NCBI RefSeq assembly: GCF_040537815.1
Contig: NZ_JBEWSZ010000012.1
Span: 44,716 to 108,715 of the forward strand
DNA length: 64,000 nt
Direction: 5' to 3'
Source: Mesorhizobium shangrilense
Lineage (GTDB): Bacteria; Pseudomonadota; Alphaproteobacteria; Rhizobiales; Rhizobiaceae
Under the pieces are notes generated by a model that worked only from the letters and a program-made list of their open reading frames with translations, was not told the DNA's origin and searched no databases. Positions 45,543-53,129 of the stretch are shown one piece after another. Position 1 is the first letter of the stretch, and each line of letters begins with the position of its first letter. The translations under genes were made by a program, and so were the position numbers.

Positions 45543-45683
45543 ATGAACCCGATCCGCGCTTTCCGTAACTGGCGCATGTACAACGAAACCGTGCGCGAGC
45601 TGAACCGGCTGAACACCCGTCAGCTCAACGATCTCGGCATCAACCGCGCCGACATCGAAAAGATCGCTCGTCGCGCCATCTGA
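45543..45683 (+). CDS. DUF1127 small protein
   Basis: A 46-aa Arg-rich peptide: MNPIRAFRNWRMYNETVREL, then LNTRQLNDLGINRADIEKIAR. This is the classic DUF1127 pattern; in rhizobia such peptides affect phosphate and carbon metabolism and some bind RNA. GGAGG lies six bases before the ATG, and a terminator follows, so it is expressed alone. Confidence 0.93.
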   Translation: MNPIRAFRNWRMYNETVRELNRLNTRQLNDLGINRADIEKIARRAI

Positions 45684-45756
45684 TTTCAAGAGCGGCTGCT
45701 CGCGGCCGCGACCCAAGCCAGAGCCACACGAGACGGGTTTCCCGTCGCCGGTTCCG

Positions 45757-45785
45757 AACCCGCTGGACCCTGTCCGGCGGGTTTT
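45757..45785 (+). terminator. Rho-independent terminator of the DUF1127 gene
   Basis: AACCCGC (45757-45763) pairs with GCGGGTT (45777-45783) and is followed by TTTTG. Confidence 0.7.
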
Positions 45786-45890
45786 GTCGTTTAGGACCCA
45801 CGAGAGCGTCCGCCGACAATTGAATGGCACGCGGAGGCGGTTTTTGAATGACGTATCGGTGTTCGGAAATATCTCCGGCAGGCGAGTTCC

Positions 45891-46496
45891 TTGCTCTCGT
45901 CATCGTTCTCGCACCTCCCTTTCGGGGTGGTCGTAGTCACCGGCCAACAGCGCATCGTGCAGCTGAACGAGGCCGCCGAGATGATACTGGCGCGTCCCGG
46001 CAGCCTGCTTCGCGCTTTCGGCGGCGAGATCCAGGCATCCAATTTCAAGGATGCCCAGCCGCTCCAGAGACATATCGCGGATGCCTGCGCGACATATGAC
46101 GATCTCACGCCTAGCAAAGGCGGGACGCTCCTGCTGCGGGGTGATCGCGAGGAGCCCGACCGACCGGGACTGCTTGTCTCCATAGCACCGTTCGTTCATG
46201 CCCCTGCCTATGGCCTGGCTTCTGAACGTTGCGCGATGGTGATGCTTCGGGACGTTTCATTCCAGGTGAGCGACAGCTTTGCCGACCACATTCGCGCCCT
46301 GTTCGAGCTGACGCCGGCGGAAGCCACGCTGGCCGCTGCTCTTGCCGCCGGATATTCCCTGAAGGACGCGGCGGCGAGCTCAAGCATTACCGTCAAGACC
46401 AGCCGGACGTATCTCGAAAGGATATTCGCCAAAACCAGGACCCGCCAGCAAAGCCAACTCGTCGCGCTGCTCAAAAGCACCGAGCCGTTTCGCTGA
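45891..46496 (+). CDS. LuxR-type helix-turn-helix regulator, N-terminally truncated
   Basis: This frame encodes a PAS-like segment (LPFGVVVVTGQQRIVQLNEAAEMIL, about 8-33) and a C-terminal LuxR-like helix-turn-helix (ELTPAEATLAAALAAGYSLKDAAASSSITVKTSRTYLERIF, about 138-178). Related regulators I know are ~370 aa and have about 170 more residues before the PAS part. Here an in-frame stop at 45849-45851 cuts it off and only a TTG serves as start. It is either a short form or a remnant that lost its 5' half. Confidence 0.6.
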   Translation: MLSSSFSHLPFGVVVVTGQQRIVQLNEAAEMILARPGSLLRAFGGEIQASNFKDAQPLQRHIADACATYDDLTPSKGGTLLLRGDREEPDRPGLLVSIAPFVHAPAYGLASERCAMVMLRDVSFQVSDSFADHIRALFELTPAEATLAAALAAGYSLKDAAASSSITVKTSRTYLERIFAKTRTRQQSQLVALLKSTEPFR

Positions 46497-46643
46497 GAAC
46501 GGTGGGCGGCCAAGGCGGGTTGATATTGCTGGCCCTATGATGAACGAGGCTTGGTGATCTCTCGTCGGCGAGCCCATCACTTCCGCCAAAAGCGTTGCGA
46601 AACGCCTTGCGAGCGGTTATACAGACCGCGAATTTCCCATTTT

Positions 46644-46681
46644 GGTGGCCCTAAACCACCGCCCGCGCGGGAACGCGGGCG
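46644..46681 (+). promoter_or_regulatory. Two tandem hairpins in the trcR 5' leader
   Basis: GGTGG-CCCTAAA-CCACC (46644-46660) is followed directly by CGCCCGCG-CGGGAA-CGCGGGCG (46660-46681), ending 19 bases before the ATG. AGAAGGA follows as the ribosome-binding site. They could control translation or message stability. Confidence 0.55.
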
Positions 46682-46700
46682 AACGAGAAGGATTTTTAAA

Positions 46701-47396
46701 ATGGCCAATACGCTGTTGATGCCCAAGGCGACCGCCGTCTGGCTGGTCGACAACACCGCGCTTTCCTTCGAGCAGATCGCGCAGTTCTGCGGGTTGCATC
46801 CGCTCGAGGTCAAGGCGATCGCCGACGGCGAATCGGCGCAGGGCATCAAGGGCATGGACCCGATCATGACCGGCCAGTTGACCCGCGACGAGATCGCGCG
46901 CGCCGAGAAGGACCCGAACCAGCGCCTGAAGCTCTCGGACCCCAAGGTCCGCGTGCCCGAATCCAAGCGCAAGGGTCCGCGCTACACGCCGCTGTCCAAG
47001 CGCCAGGATCGCCCCAACGCCATTCTCTGGCTGGTGCGCAACCATCCCGAACTCAAGGATGCGCAGATTTCGCGCCTCGTCGGCACCACCAAGTCGACGA
47101 TCGAGCAGATCCGCGAGCGCAAGCACTGGAATTCGGCCAATCTGCAGCCGATGGACCCGGTGACGCTGGGCCTTGCCTCGCAGATCGACCTCGACATGGA
47201 AGTCAACCGCGCTTCGCGCGGCCGCGAGCAGGCGCAGCCGGTCGGCGACACGCTGCTGCCGGCGGCATTGACCGAACGTCTGGTGCCAACGCCGGAGAAG
47301 CCGAAGGACGAGGATGCGGAGCTCGACGCCAACGCCGTCTTCGCCAAGCTCTCGGCGCTGAAGTCCAAGAACACGGATACCGACGACGACGAGTGA
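46701..47396 (+). CDS. trcR: TrcR/DUF1013 cell-cycle transcriptional regulator family
   Basis: The 231-aa protein matches DUF1013: MANTLLMPKATAVWLVDNTALSF, then GLHPLEVKAIADGES, YTPLSKRQDRPNAILWLVRNHPELKDAQI and GTTKSTIEQIRERKHWN, two HTH-like segments. It is nearly universal in alphaproteobacteria and named TrcR. The acidic, variable tail (DTDDDE) is typical. The open frame extends upstream to 46551 but the MANTLLMPK start is fixed by family pattern. Confidence 0.93.
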   Translation: MANTLLMPKATAVWLVDNTALSFEQIAQFCGLHPLEVKAIADGESAQGIKGMDPIMTGQLTRDEIARAEKDPNQRLKLSDPKVRVPESKRKGPRYTPLSKRQDRPNAILWLVRNHPELKDAQISRLVGTTKSTIEQIRERKHWNSANLQPMDPVTLGLASQIDLDMEVNRASRGREQAQPVGDTLLPAALTERLVPTPEKPKDEDAELDANAVFAKLSALKSKNTDTDDDE

Positions 47397-47433
47397 GGAA
47401 GGATCGGCGAAAGCCCGATCAATTGCACGTTGA

Positions 47434-47460
47434 AAAAAGCCCGCTTCGAGCGGGCTTTTT
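47434..47460 (+). terminator. Rho-independent terminator of trcR
   Basis: Perfect 12-bp arms AAAAAGCCCGCT and AGCGGGCTTTTT with a three-base loop. It can act in both directions, also ending the convergent WYL operon. Confidence 0.93.
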
Positions 47461-47481
47461 ATTGTCATGCGTGCGCCGATG

Positions 47482-48237
47482 TCAGGTTCTGGCCGCGCGA
47501 TCCGGCGCCATGCCATAGTCCTCGCTGCGCTCCACTGCCCGGTAGAAGTCGGCAAGCTGCTTGCCGCGCTCCGGCTTGAAGATACGGCCGGCGATGATCA
47601 CCGAGGCGATGCGGTCGATGCGGAAGGCTCGGAAATCGTCGCGCATCTCGCACCAGGCGACCAGCGTCCACACCTTGCCCCAGAACCACAGGCCGAGCGG
47701 GCGGATATCGCGCGCCGTGCCACGGCCAGCCTCGTCGCAATAGTCGATGGTCAGCACCTGGCGTTTCTCGACCGCGCGCTCGATCAAGTCGATCGCTTCG
47801 CGGGCGGCGTCGCTGACCACCCACATCGGCGTGTGGATCTCGGTGCGGGCAATGCGGTCCTTTTCGGCGTCTGGCAGCACGGCGCCGATCTTTACGAGTG
47901 CCTCGTCCGCGGCCCTCGCCATGGCGGCGCCACCAAAGGCGCGCACCATGCGGGCGCCCGCGACCAGCGCCACGATCTCATCACGCGTGAACATCAGCGG
48001 CGGAAGGTCGAAACCCTCCCTCATCATGTAGCCAACGCCGGCCTCGCCGTCGATCGGCACCCCGGTCGACTGCAGGTCGGCTATGTCGCGGTAGATCGTT
48101 CGCTCGGAAACCTCGAGCCACGTGCCAAGCTTCTGGGCGGTGACCAGACGGCCACCGCGCAAATGCTGCACGATCTGGAAGAGCCTGTCGGCGCGGCGCA
48201 TCGTATCGTCCCTCGGCGTTGCTTCTGTGTATGTCAT
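47482..48237 (-). CDS. YafY-type WYL-domain transcriptional regulator
   Basis: The 251-aa protein has an N-terminal winged helix (ADRLFQIVQHLRGGRLVTAQKLGTWLEVSERTIYRDI, about 16-52) and a WYL domain (DYCDEAGRGTARDIRPLGLWFWGKVWTLVAWCEMRDDFRAFRIDRI, about 170-215). WYL domains often sense nucleic-acid or metabolic cues. It is third in a minus-strand unit headed by a palindrome, so it probably regulates itself. ATG 48237 is used; 48201 (MRRADR) is also possible. Confidence 0.92.
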   Translation of the reverse strand: MTYTEATPRDDTMRRADRLFQIVQHLRGGRLVTAQKLGTWLEVSERTIYRDIADLQSTGVPIDGEAGVGYMMREGFDLPPLMFTRDEIVALVAGARMVRAFGGAAMARAADEALVKIGAVLPDAEKDRIARTEIHTPMWVVSDAAREAIDLIERAVEKRQVLTIDYCDEAGRGTARDIRPLGLWFWGKVWTLVAWCEMRDDFRAFRIDRIASVIIAGRIFKPERGKQLADFYRAVERSEDYGMAPDRAART

Positions 48238-48275
48238 CGCCCAAAACCGATCTCCACTTTTGGGCGGTGTCCATT
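48231..48275. repeat. Dispersed Mesorhizobium-type palindromic repeat, copy 2
   Basis: ATGTCATCGCCCAAAACCG...CTTTTGGGCGGTGTCCAT, with CGCCCAAAA pairing with TTTTGGGCG. It lies between the regulator gene and the unknown gene and overlaps their ends. Confidence 0.8.
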
Positions 48276-48684
48276 ATGGTTTCAGTCCTTCGCGCTTGCG
48301 CTGCGCGGCAACAAATGCCGTGCCGAAGGAAAGTTTCTTCGTCGTCGGCGTCTTCGCGTCGAGCACGCGCCAGAAGGGCGCGACGTCGTTCAGCGTCATG
48401 CCTCGTTCGAGATCCTCATTGGCGGCCTCGGCGACGGTGCGCAGATGATAACCTATGGTGACCGGACATGTCACTTCGGCGCCATGCTCGATGGCGAGCG
48501 CGGTGCGCAGGGCGCGGACATCCATGTCCACCCCCTGCGGGATCGTGCGGATGAAGTCATCCACCTGCCGAGCTGTCGGCACCAGCATCGGCTGATCCTC
48601 GATGACGTCGGCGAACGTACGCGGCGACGGCTTGATGCCGTTGATACCCGGTGTGTCCAGCCTGTCATTCCAGCTTTTCACCAT
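48274..48684 (-). CDS. Conserved protein of unknown function
   Basis: A 136-aa protein. Recognisable stretches are MLVPTARQVDDFIRTIPQG, VTCPVTIGYHLRTVAEAA and FWRVLDAKTPTTKKLSFG; the mid part may be a small helical DNA-binding-like fold, but I cannot assign a family. It lies between the VOC gene and the WYL regulator gene with gaps of 18 and 36 bases, so it belongs to the same transcript. Confidence 0.75.
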   Translation of the reverse strand: MVKSWNDRLDTPGINGIKPSPRTFADVIEDQPMLVPTARQVDDFIRTIPQGVDMDVRALRTALAIEHGAEVTCPVTIGYHLRTVAEAANEDLERGMTLNDVAPFWRVLDAKTPTTKKLSFGTAFVAAQRKREGLKP

Positions 48685-48702
48685 CAGGCGGTCCTCATCA
48701 CC

Positions 48703-49068
48703 TCAAACGAACAGGGCGAAACTGTTGCCGTCCGGGTCGAGACAATAGGCGAATGTGCCGACGGGAATGGAGATGGCCGGAGAAACGACCTGGCCGCCAT
48801 TCTGCTTGACCCGCTCCATGGCGTCATCGATGGGTGCCGCGACGGACAAATGGATAGTCGGGCCGGTCCCAGGCGTCGCTGGCCTGCCGGGATAGACATG
48901 CCCTGATGCCATTCGGTCCTGCGCCGTGAACATGGCAATCGGGTTCGGCCCACTTTCCTCAAGCACCAGATCGTTCTGAAGCACCGATGCGTAGAAGGTG
49001 CGCGCCCGATCCATGTCAGTGACAGGGATCTCGAACCAAGCCGAGGCTTTTGAAGGTATGAAGGTCAT
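48703..49068 (-). CDS. VOC-family (glyoxalase/dioxygenase fold) protein
   Basis: A 121-aa protein with one VOC module: WFEIPVTDMDRARTFYASVL at residues 11-30 and a C-terminal YCLDPDGNSFALF with the metal-ligand region. Such proteins bind metal and act on small molecules or bind antibiotics. It is first in the minus-strand unit and is preceded 37 bases upstream by a 28-bp palindrome. Confidence 0.9.
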   Translation of the reverse strand: MTFIPSKASAWFEIPVTDMDRARTFYASVLQNDLVLEESGPNPIAMFTAQDRMASGHVYPGRPATPGTGPTIHLSVAAPIDDAMERVKQNGGQVVSPAISIPVGTFAYCLDPDGNSFALFV

Positions 49069-49104
49069 TTTTCGCTCCCGTTACGGCTGCACTATTGCAT
49101 GCCG

Positions 49105-49132
49105 CTCCTGACAGCATTCTGTCAGGAGGCTT
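49105..49132. promoter_or_regulatory. 28-bp palindromic operator candidate, copy 1
   Basis: CTCCTGACAG-CATT-CTGTCAGGAG with a CTT tail. It is one mismatch from the copy at 50007, sits upstream of the VOC-unknown-regulator unit, and overlaps the 3' end of the DJ-1/PfpI gene. Confidence 0.75.
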
Positions 49133-49711
49133 CAGCATACTCCTTGGCGAACATTGCCCGCATTCCAGCGAGGTCACGGCTTCTTTCGGGATAGAGCGCC
49201 TTCAGGAAGGCCAAGGCGAACGTGCCGGGCGCCGAACCCGGCGCGGAAACGATCGTGCCGTCCGCAACGGCATGCGGTACGTCCTGATAATTCGCCGCGC
49301 CCGGATAACCGAGTTGCTTTCGTTGATCCAGTCGCGGCCATTGCTGGTATGTTTGGCCTTGTCGAAGAGGCCGGCCCGGGCCAGTGCCAGCGTCCCGGCG
49401 CAGATACCGCCGACCACGCCGCCGCGCGACGCGACGGCCGCGAGCAGATCAACGGTATCTGGCGGCGCTTTGCCGAACCATTGCTCGGAGCCGATCACGG
49501 CAATGGCATGGAGATCGGCGGTGTCGTCGACATTGGCCGAGCGTTCGGGAGCGAGCCGAAAACCGCTGATCCCGGTCACCGGCTGGCCGCCCGGCGTCAG
49601 CGATACGGTGCGTGCGCCGAACCATTCGACCGCCGAGGCCGCCAGCAGCCCATATTCCCAGTCGGCGAAGCCTTCGATGAACAGGACACCGATTTTCTTC
49701 TGTTCTGGCAT
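49122..49711 (-). pseudogene. DJ-1/PfpI-family gene with a frameshift
   Basis: From ATG 49711 the frame encodes KKIGVLFIEGFADWEYGLL and the nucleophile Cys in GGICAGTLALARAGL, then HTSNGRDWINES. At about 49307 the frame shifts, and the next frame carries QLGYPGAANYQDVPHAVADG through LALAFLKALYPERSRDLAGM-like sequence to a stop at 49122. Both halves are the two parts of one DJ-1/PfpI protein of about 195 aa. One base is lost or gained, perhaps a real mutation or an assembly error. The read protein ends with 30 foreign residues instead. Confidence 0.82.
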
Positions 49712-49795
49712 GAGCTCGCTCCACCCCTCGCGCGCCGGTCCTATTATCTGGGTGCCGTCGCGCGCGCATCCAACCGTGATGTCGAAAAATTCGTC

Positions 49796-49963
49796 TCAAT
49801 TGCCGCGCAGGCGGCGCTCGGCATACATGTCCGGCCAGCCGATATCCTTGCGGATATCCGGCGGCAGCGCGTTCAGGAAACGCTGGGTGCGGATCTCGTT
49901 GCGAATCGTCCGTATCTTGCCGACATAGTGCTGCATGTCGCGCAGAATGGTAAAACCGGTCAT
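49796..49963 (-). CDS. Small 55-aa protein, DUF1127-like end
   Basis: ATG 49963 follows GAGGAG and gives MTGFTILRDMQHYVGKIRTI, ending LNALPPDIRKDIGWPDMYAERRLRGN. The LPPDIRKDIGWPD tail recalls the ends of DUF1127 proteins in rhizobia. It lies 85 bases before the DJ-1/PfpI gene on the same strand and 44 bases after a palindrome. It is short, so it was easy to miss. Function unknown. Confidence 0.72.
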   Translation of the reverse strand: MTGFTILRDMQHYVGKIRTIRNEIRTQRFLNALPPDIRKDIGWPDMYAERRLRGN

Positions 49964-50006
49964 GACGTGACTCCTCTCTCTTTGATGGAGGCATCATCGC
50001 ACACCC

Positions 50007-50034
50007 CTCCTGACAGCAGTCTGTCAGGAGGCTT
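50007..50034. promoter_or_regulatory. 28-bp palindromic operator candidate, copy 2
   Basis: CTCCTGACAG-CAGT-CTGTCAGGAG plus CTT. It sits between the divergent 55-aa-protein/PfpI unit and the dioxygenase gene. Confidence 0.75.
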
Positions 50035-50195
50035 GGAGGCCCGGCGGGTTGTCGAACGTCCCACGCTGTCAAGGGCGGCAGCGTTCAGCCTGCGGCGACG
50101 GACCGTCGGGTTCTGGGCTCTACGGAGATGGGCCGGGCATCCCGATATGAGGACCAACAATTCTCGTAGATTTCCTCGAGATCAGGGAGACGACC

Positions 50196-51149
50196 ATGAG
50201 CCTGCAACTAACCGGAATTCATCATCTGACGGCCATCACCGCCAATGCGGCGGGAAACCTGCATTTCTACAGGAACGTCCTGGGCTTGCGGCTGGTCAAG
50301 AAGACCGTGAACCAGGACGATACGTCAGCCTATCATCTGTTCTATGCCGACGGAGAAGCAACGCCGGGCAGCGACGTGACCTTCTTCGACTGGCCTGTCG
50401 GGCCGGAGCGGCGCGGTACCCACAGCATCGTCCGGACGAGCCTGCGCGTGGCCAGCCTCGAAAGCCTTGCCTGGTGGAAAGAGCGGCTGACCGGCGAGGG
50501 CATCGTGTCAGGAGCGGTCAGTGATGTCGGCGGCTATCCATCGCTGGATTTCGAAGATCCGGAGGGCCAGCGCCTGCGTCTTGTCAGCGATGGCGGCAAG
50601 GGTGACAGCAACCCATGGGCAGGGAGCCCGGTTCCCGTGGAGCATCAGATACGCGGGCTCGGCCCGATCGTCATCAGCGTTCCCGACATCGCCAACACCG
50701 AGGCGGTGGTGACACAGGTGATGAACATGCGCAAGGCGCGGGAATATGCCTCGCCGGATGGCGAGGGTCAGGTTCATGTCTTCGAAATGGGAGATGGCGG
50801 CCCGGCGGCCGAACTTCATGTCGCGGTACAGCCGGGGCTGGCTCCGGCACGCCAAGGCGCCGGTGCTGTCCATCACGTTGCCTTCAGGGCGCCGGACGAG
50901 AAGACGTTGCATCAGTGGACGGCCCGCCTGGCCGAATTCCGGCTGCCATCAAGCGGTGAGGTCGAGCGTTACTATTTCCGCTCGCTCTATTTCCGCGAGC
51001 CGAACGGAATCCTGTTCGAGATCGCCACCGACGGACCTGGGTTCACGGCCGACGAGCCGCTGGAAACGCTGGGCGAAAAGCTGGCGCTGCCGCCGTTCCT
51101 CGAACCGAGACGCGCCTCCATCGAGGCTGGCCTCAAGCCGCTGAACTGA
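50196..51149 (+). CDS. Ring-cleaving-dioxygenase-like VOC protein
   Basis: The 317-aa protein has two VOC modules: [36 protein letters not shown] at residues 6-41, and [14 protein letters not shown] with [19 protein letters not shown] in the second half. It matches the MhqO-like ring-cleaving dioxygenase family used against quinones; metal ligands are the His near 9 and the Glu in LFEI. It is divergent from the PfpI unit, with a palindrome in the spacer. Confidence 0.92.
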   Translation: MSLQLTGIHHLTAITANAAGNLHFYRNVLGLRLVKKTVNQDDTSAYHLFYADGEATPGSDVTFFDWPVGPERRGTHSIVRTSLRVASLESLAWWKERLTGEGIVSGAVSDVGGYPSLDFEDPEGQRLRLVSDGGKGDSNPWAGSPVPVEHQIRGLGPIVISVPDIANTEAVVTQVMNMRKAREYASPDGEGQVHVFEMGDGGPAAELHVAVQPGLAPARQGAGAVHHVAFRAPDEKTLHQWTARLAEFRLPSSGEVERYYFRSLYFREPNGILFEIATDGPGFTADEPLETLGEKLALPPFLEPRRASIEAGLKPLN

Positions 51150-51265
51150 ACCGCCTCCGGCCGACAGCGGGCGCCGCGTTCCAGTTCGGGATCGCGGCGC
51201 CTGTTCTTTTCCAGAGGCCGAGCGAACCACTTTGACAGGGGCCGGCGTTGCTGGTCAAAGACGGC

Positions 51266-51427
51266 ATGACGAAACTCCTTGCCCTTGTCATCGTCGGCTT
51301 CATGGTCATCCAGCTGATCAAGCCCATCGGCTGGCCTGGTCTCAAGCGCCGCGGCGATTTCTGGAAGCTGGCGCTGCTTGCCATGGCGGCGATATCGCTG
51401 GCCGCCGTGCTCGGGCATTTGACTTAG
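51266..51427 (+). CDS. Small membrane protein of unknown function
   Basis: A 53-aa protein, MTKLLALVIVGFMVIQLIKP, then a basic loop KRRGDF and a second hydrophobic helix (KLALLAMAAISLAAVLG). Two membrane helices with a positive loop. It overlaps the convergent SGNH gene by four bases. I do not recognise a family. Confidence 0.6.
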   Translation: MTKLLALVIVGFMVIQLIKPIGWPGLKRRGDFWKLALLAMAAISLAAVLGHLT

Positions 51428-52140
51428 CTCGCGATCACCAGTCCGACGAGATGCTCCGCCCAGGCCCGGTAGCCGGCTTCCGAGGCGTGAAAACCGTCGG
51501 AAGCAAAGCCGGCCTCGGGATTGGTGATCGGCAGGCGTGGCGCCGGCACCGCGCCGCGCTCAAGGCAGAGGCGCTCACCCATCCGGTTCATCTCGACGGC
51601 GCGGATTTCGAGGATCTTGCCAAGCAATGACGGCATGGCTGGGGCGCGGGTGAATTCCAGCACTGGCGACCACACCACGCGAGCCTCCGGCCATTTGGCG
51701 CGCAGTGCATAGAGCAGGCCGCCGAAATCCTTCTTGAAGCGGGGCACCGAGTGAAAGTTCTTGGTGTCGTTGGTGCCGATGGCCAGCACAATATGCGTCC
51801 ACGGGTCGGCCGAGAGATTGGGCAGGACGTGATCGCGGATCTGGCCTGACGTTGCCGAGTTGAAGCCGGCGGCGCGCCAGCGTACGGCGCGGCCGGTGCT
51901 TTGCGAAATCAGCACGGCGAGTTGCGCGGCAAGCCCGTTTTCGGAATTGCCGATGCCGACCGAGGCGGCGGAGGAATCACCCAGGACGAGCAGCGAGATC
52001 GCCGGCGCATTGCCCAGGAGATCGTGCATGACCGGTCCCTGCGCCGGCAGCATGCGCGTGGTGCGTCGGCGCACGCCCAATCCCTGCCAGACATAGACCG
52101 GAAAGGCGAGCCAGGTGAGGAGGGCCAGAAAGCGTCGCAT
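51424..52140 (-). CDS. SGNH/GDSL-family hydrolase
   Basis: A 238-aa protein with an N-terminal membrane or signal helix (residues 4-19) and SGNH blocks: LVLGDSSAASVGIG with the nucleophile Ser, the Gly/Asn in IVLAIGTNDTKN, and DGFHASEAGYRAWA with the catalytic Asp/His. Such enzymes are esterases, lipases or acetylhydrolases. ATG 52140 is preferred to the GTG at 52143. Confidence 0.9.
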   Translation of the reverse strand: MRRFLALLTWLAFPVYVWQGLGVRRRTTRMLPAQGPVMHDLLGNAPAISLLVLGDSSAASVGIGNSENGLAAQLAVLISQSTGRAVRWRAAGFNSATSGQIRDHVLPNLSADPWTHIVLAIGTNDTKNFHSVPRFKKDFGGLLYALRAKWPEARVVWSPVLEFTRAPAMPSLLGKILEIRAVEMNRMGERLCLERGAVPAPRLPITNPEAGFASDGFHASEAGYRAWAEHLVGLVIAS

Positions 52141-52213
52141 CACGATACCCTTGGACGAACAACGAGCATTAGCCGATGTTGCGGCCGAGGTGAACGGTCC
52201 AGCTGCCGCAAGG

Positions 52214-52954
52214 TTAATCGCAGCAGTCGCTCTTCGTCTTCGGTCTGTCGCAATACTCGTCGTGCAGCCGCACCCAGTCCATCAGGCCGTGATAGGGACC
52301 GGTCTCATCGCGGCCCTTCGGGGTCATGTCGAGATAGTCGTAAGTGCCGATCAGCGCTTCGCCGCCGCGTGCCCGCGATATGAAGGTAAGGAAGATGTCG
52401 CCGCTCTCGTCGCGATAGAAAACACTGGTGCCGGGCAGTTCCTTCGATGTCCGGGGACGGGTCTCGAAATTGTAGGTGGTTTCGCCGGAAGCGATCTGCT
52501 TGTCAGTGAACGAAACCTGCATGTCGAAGTTGAAATCTGAGGCATAGGACGACACCCAGTCGAATTTCCAGCCCATGCGCTGCCTGTAGGGCTGAAGCTC
52601 GGCCAGCGGCGCGCGCGACACCACGACCAGCGACACGTCGTGATGGCTGAGATGCTGGTTGGCGCCGTCGATATGGTCGGCAAGGAACGAACAGCCCTCG
52701 CAATGATGATTGCACCCCGGCCCGAGCATGAAGTGATAGACGATCAGCTGGCTGTTGGCGCCAAATAGATCGGCCAGTTTCTTCGGCCCTTGCTCGGTCT
52801 CGAAGACATAGTCCTTCCGGATCTTCAACCAGGGCAGTTCCCGCCGTTCCGCCGCAATACGCTCGCGAAACCGCGTCAGTTCCTTCTCACGGGCCAGATG
52901 CGCCTTGTGCGCCTGAAACCAGTCTTCCCGCGAAACGGCCTTGTTGTTGTTCAT
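52214..52954 (-). CDS. DUF899 (thioredoxin-like) family protein
   Basis: A 246-aa protein of the DUF899 family: REKELTRFRERIAAERRELPW near residues 23-43, then MLGPGCNHHCEGCSFLADHIDG with a Cys cluster like a thioredoxin-fold active site, and FNFDMQVSF. Ends in CDRPKTKSDCCD. ATG 52954 follows GGGAGAGG. It acts probably in the cytoplasm as a redox protein, but no function is established. Confidence 0.88.
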   Translation of the reverse strand: MNNNKAVSREDWFQAHKAHLAREKELTRFRERIAAERRELPWLKIRKDYVFETEQGPKKLADLFGANSQLIVYHFMLGPGCNHHCEGCSFLADHIDGANQHLSHHDVSLVVVSRAPLAELQPYRQRMGWKFDWVSSYASDFNFDMQVSFTDKQIASGETTYNFETRPRTSKELPGTSVFYRDESGDIFLTFISRARGGEALIGTYDYLDMTPKGRDETGPYHGLMDWVRLHDEYCDRPKTKSDCCD

Positions 52955-53075
52955 GAACCTCTCCCTGGCTTGTCCCCCAAGGACGTTCGAGACCGGCCTC
53001 AACCGACATCGCCGTCACTTTTGCCGAAGAGGAAATAAGGACGCTGAAGCGCCAGCCCAAGCCCGGCAAGCCACA

Positions 53076-53105
53076 AACAAAAAACCCGGGCACGTGGCCC
53101 GGGTT
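53076..53105 (-). terminator. Rho-independent terminator of fba
   Basis: AACCCGGGC (53083-53091) and GCCCGGGTT (53097-53105) pair with a five-base loop. On the minus strand the stem is followed by a run of T (TTTTTTGTTTG). Confidence 0.9.
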
Positions 53106-53129
53106 CGAAGGAAGACAGAAGAGCTGCGC

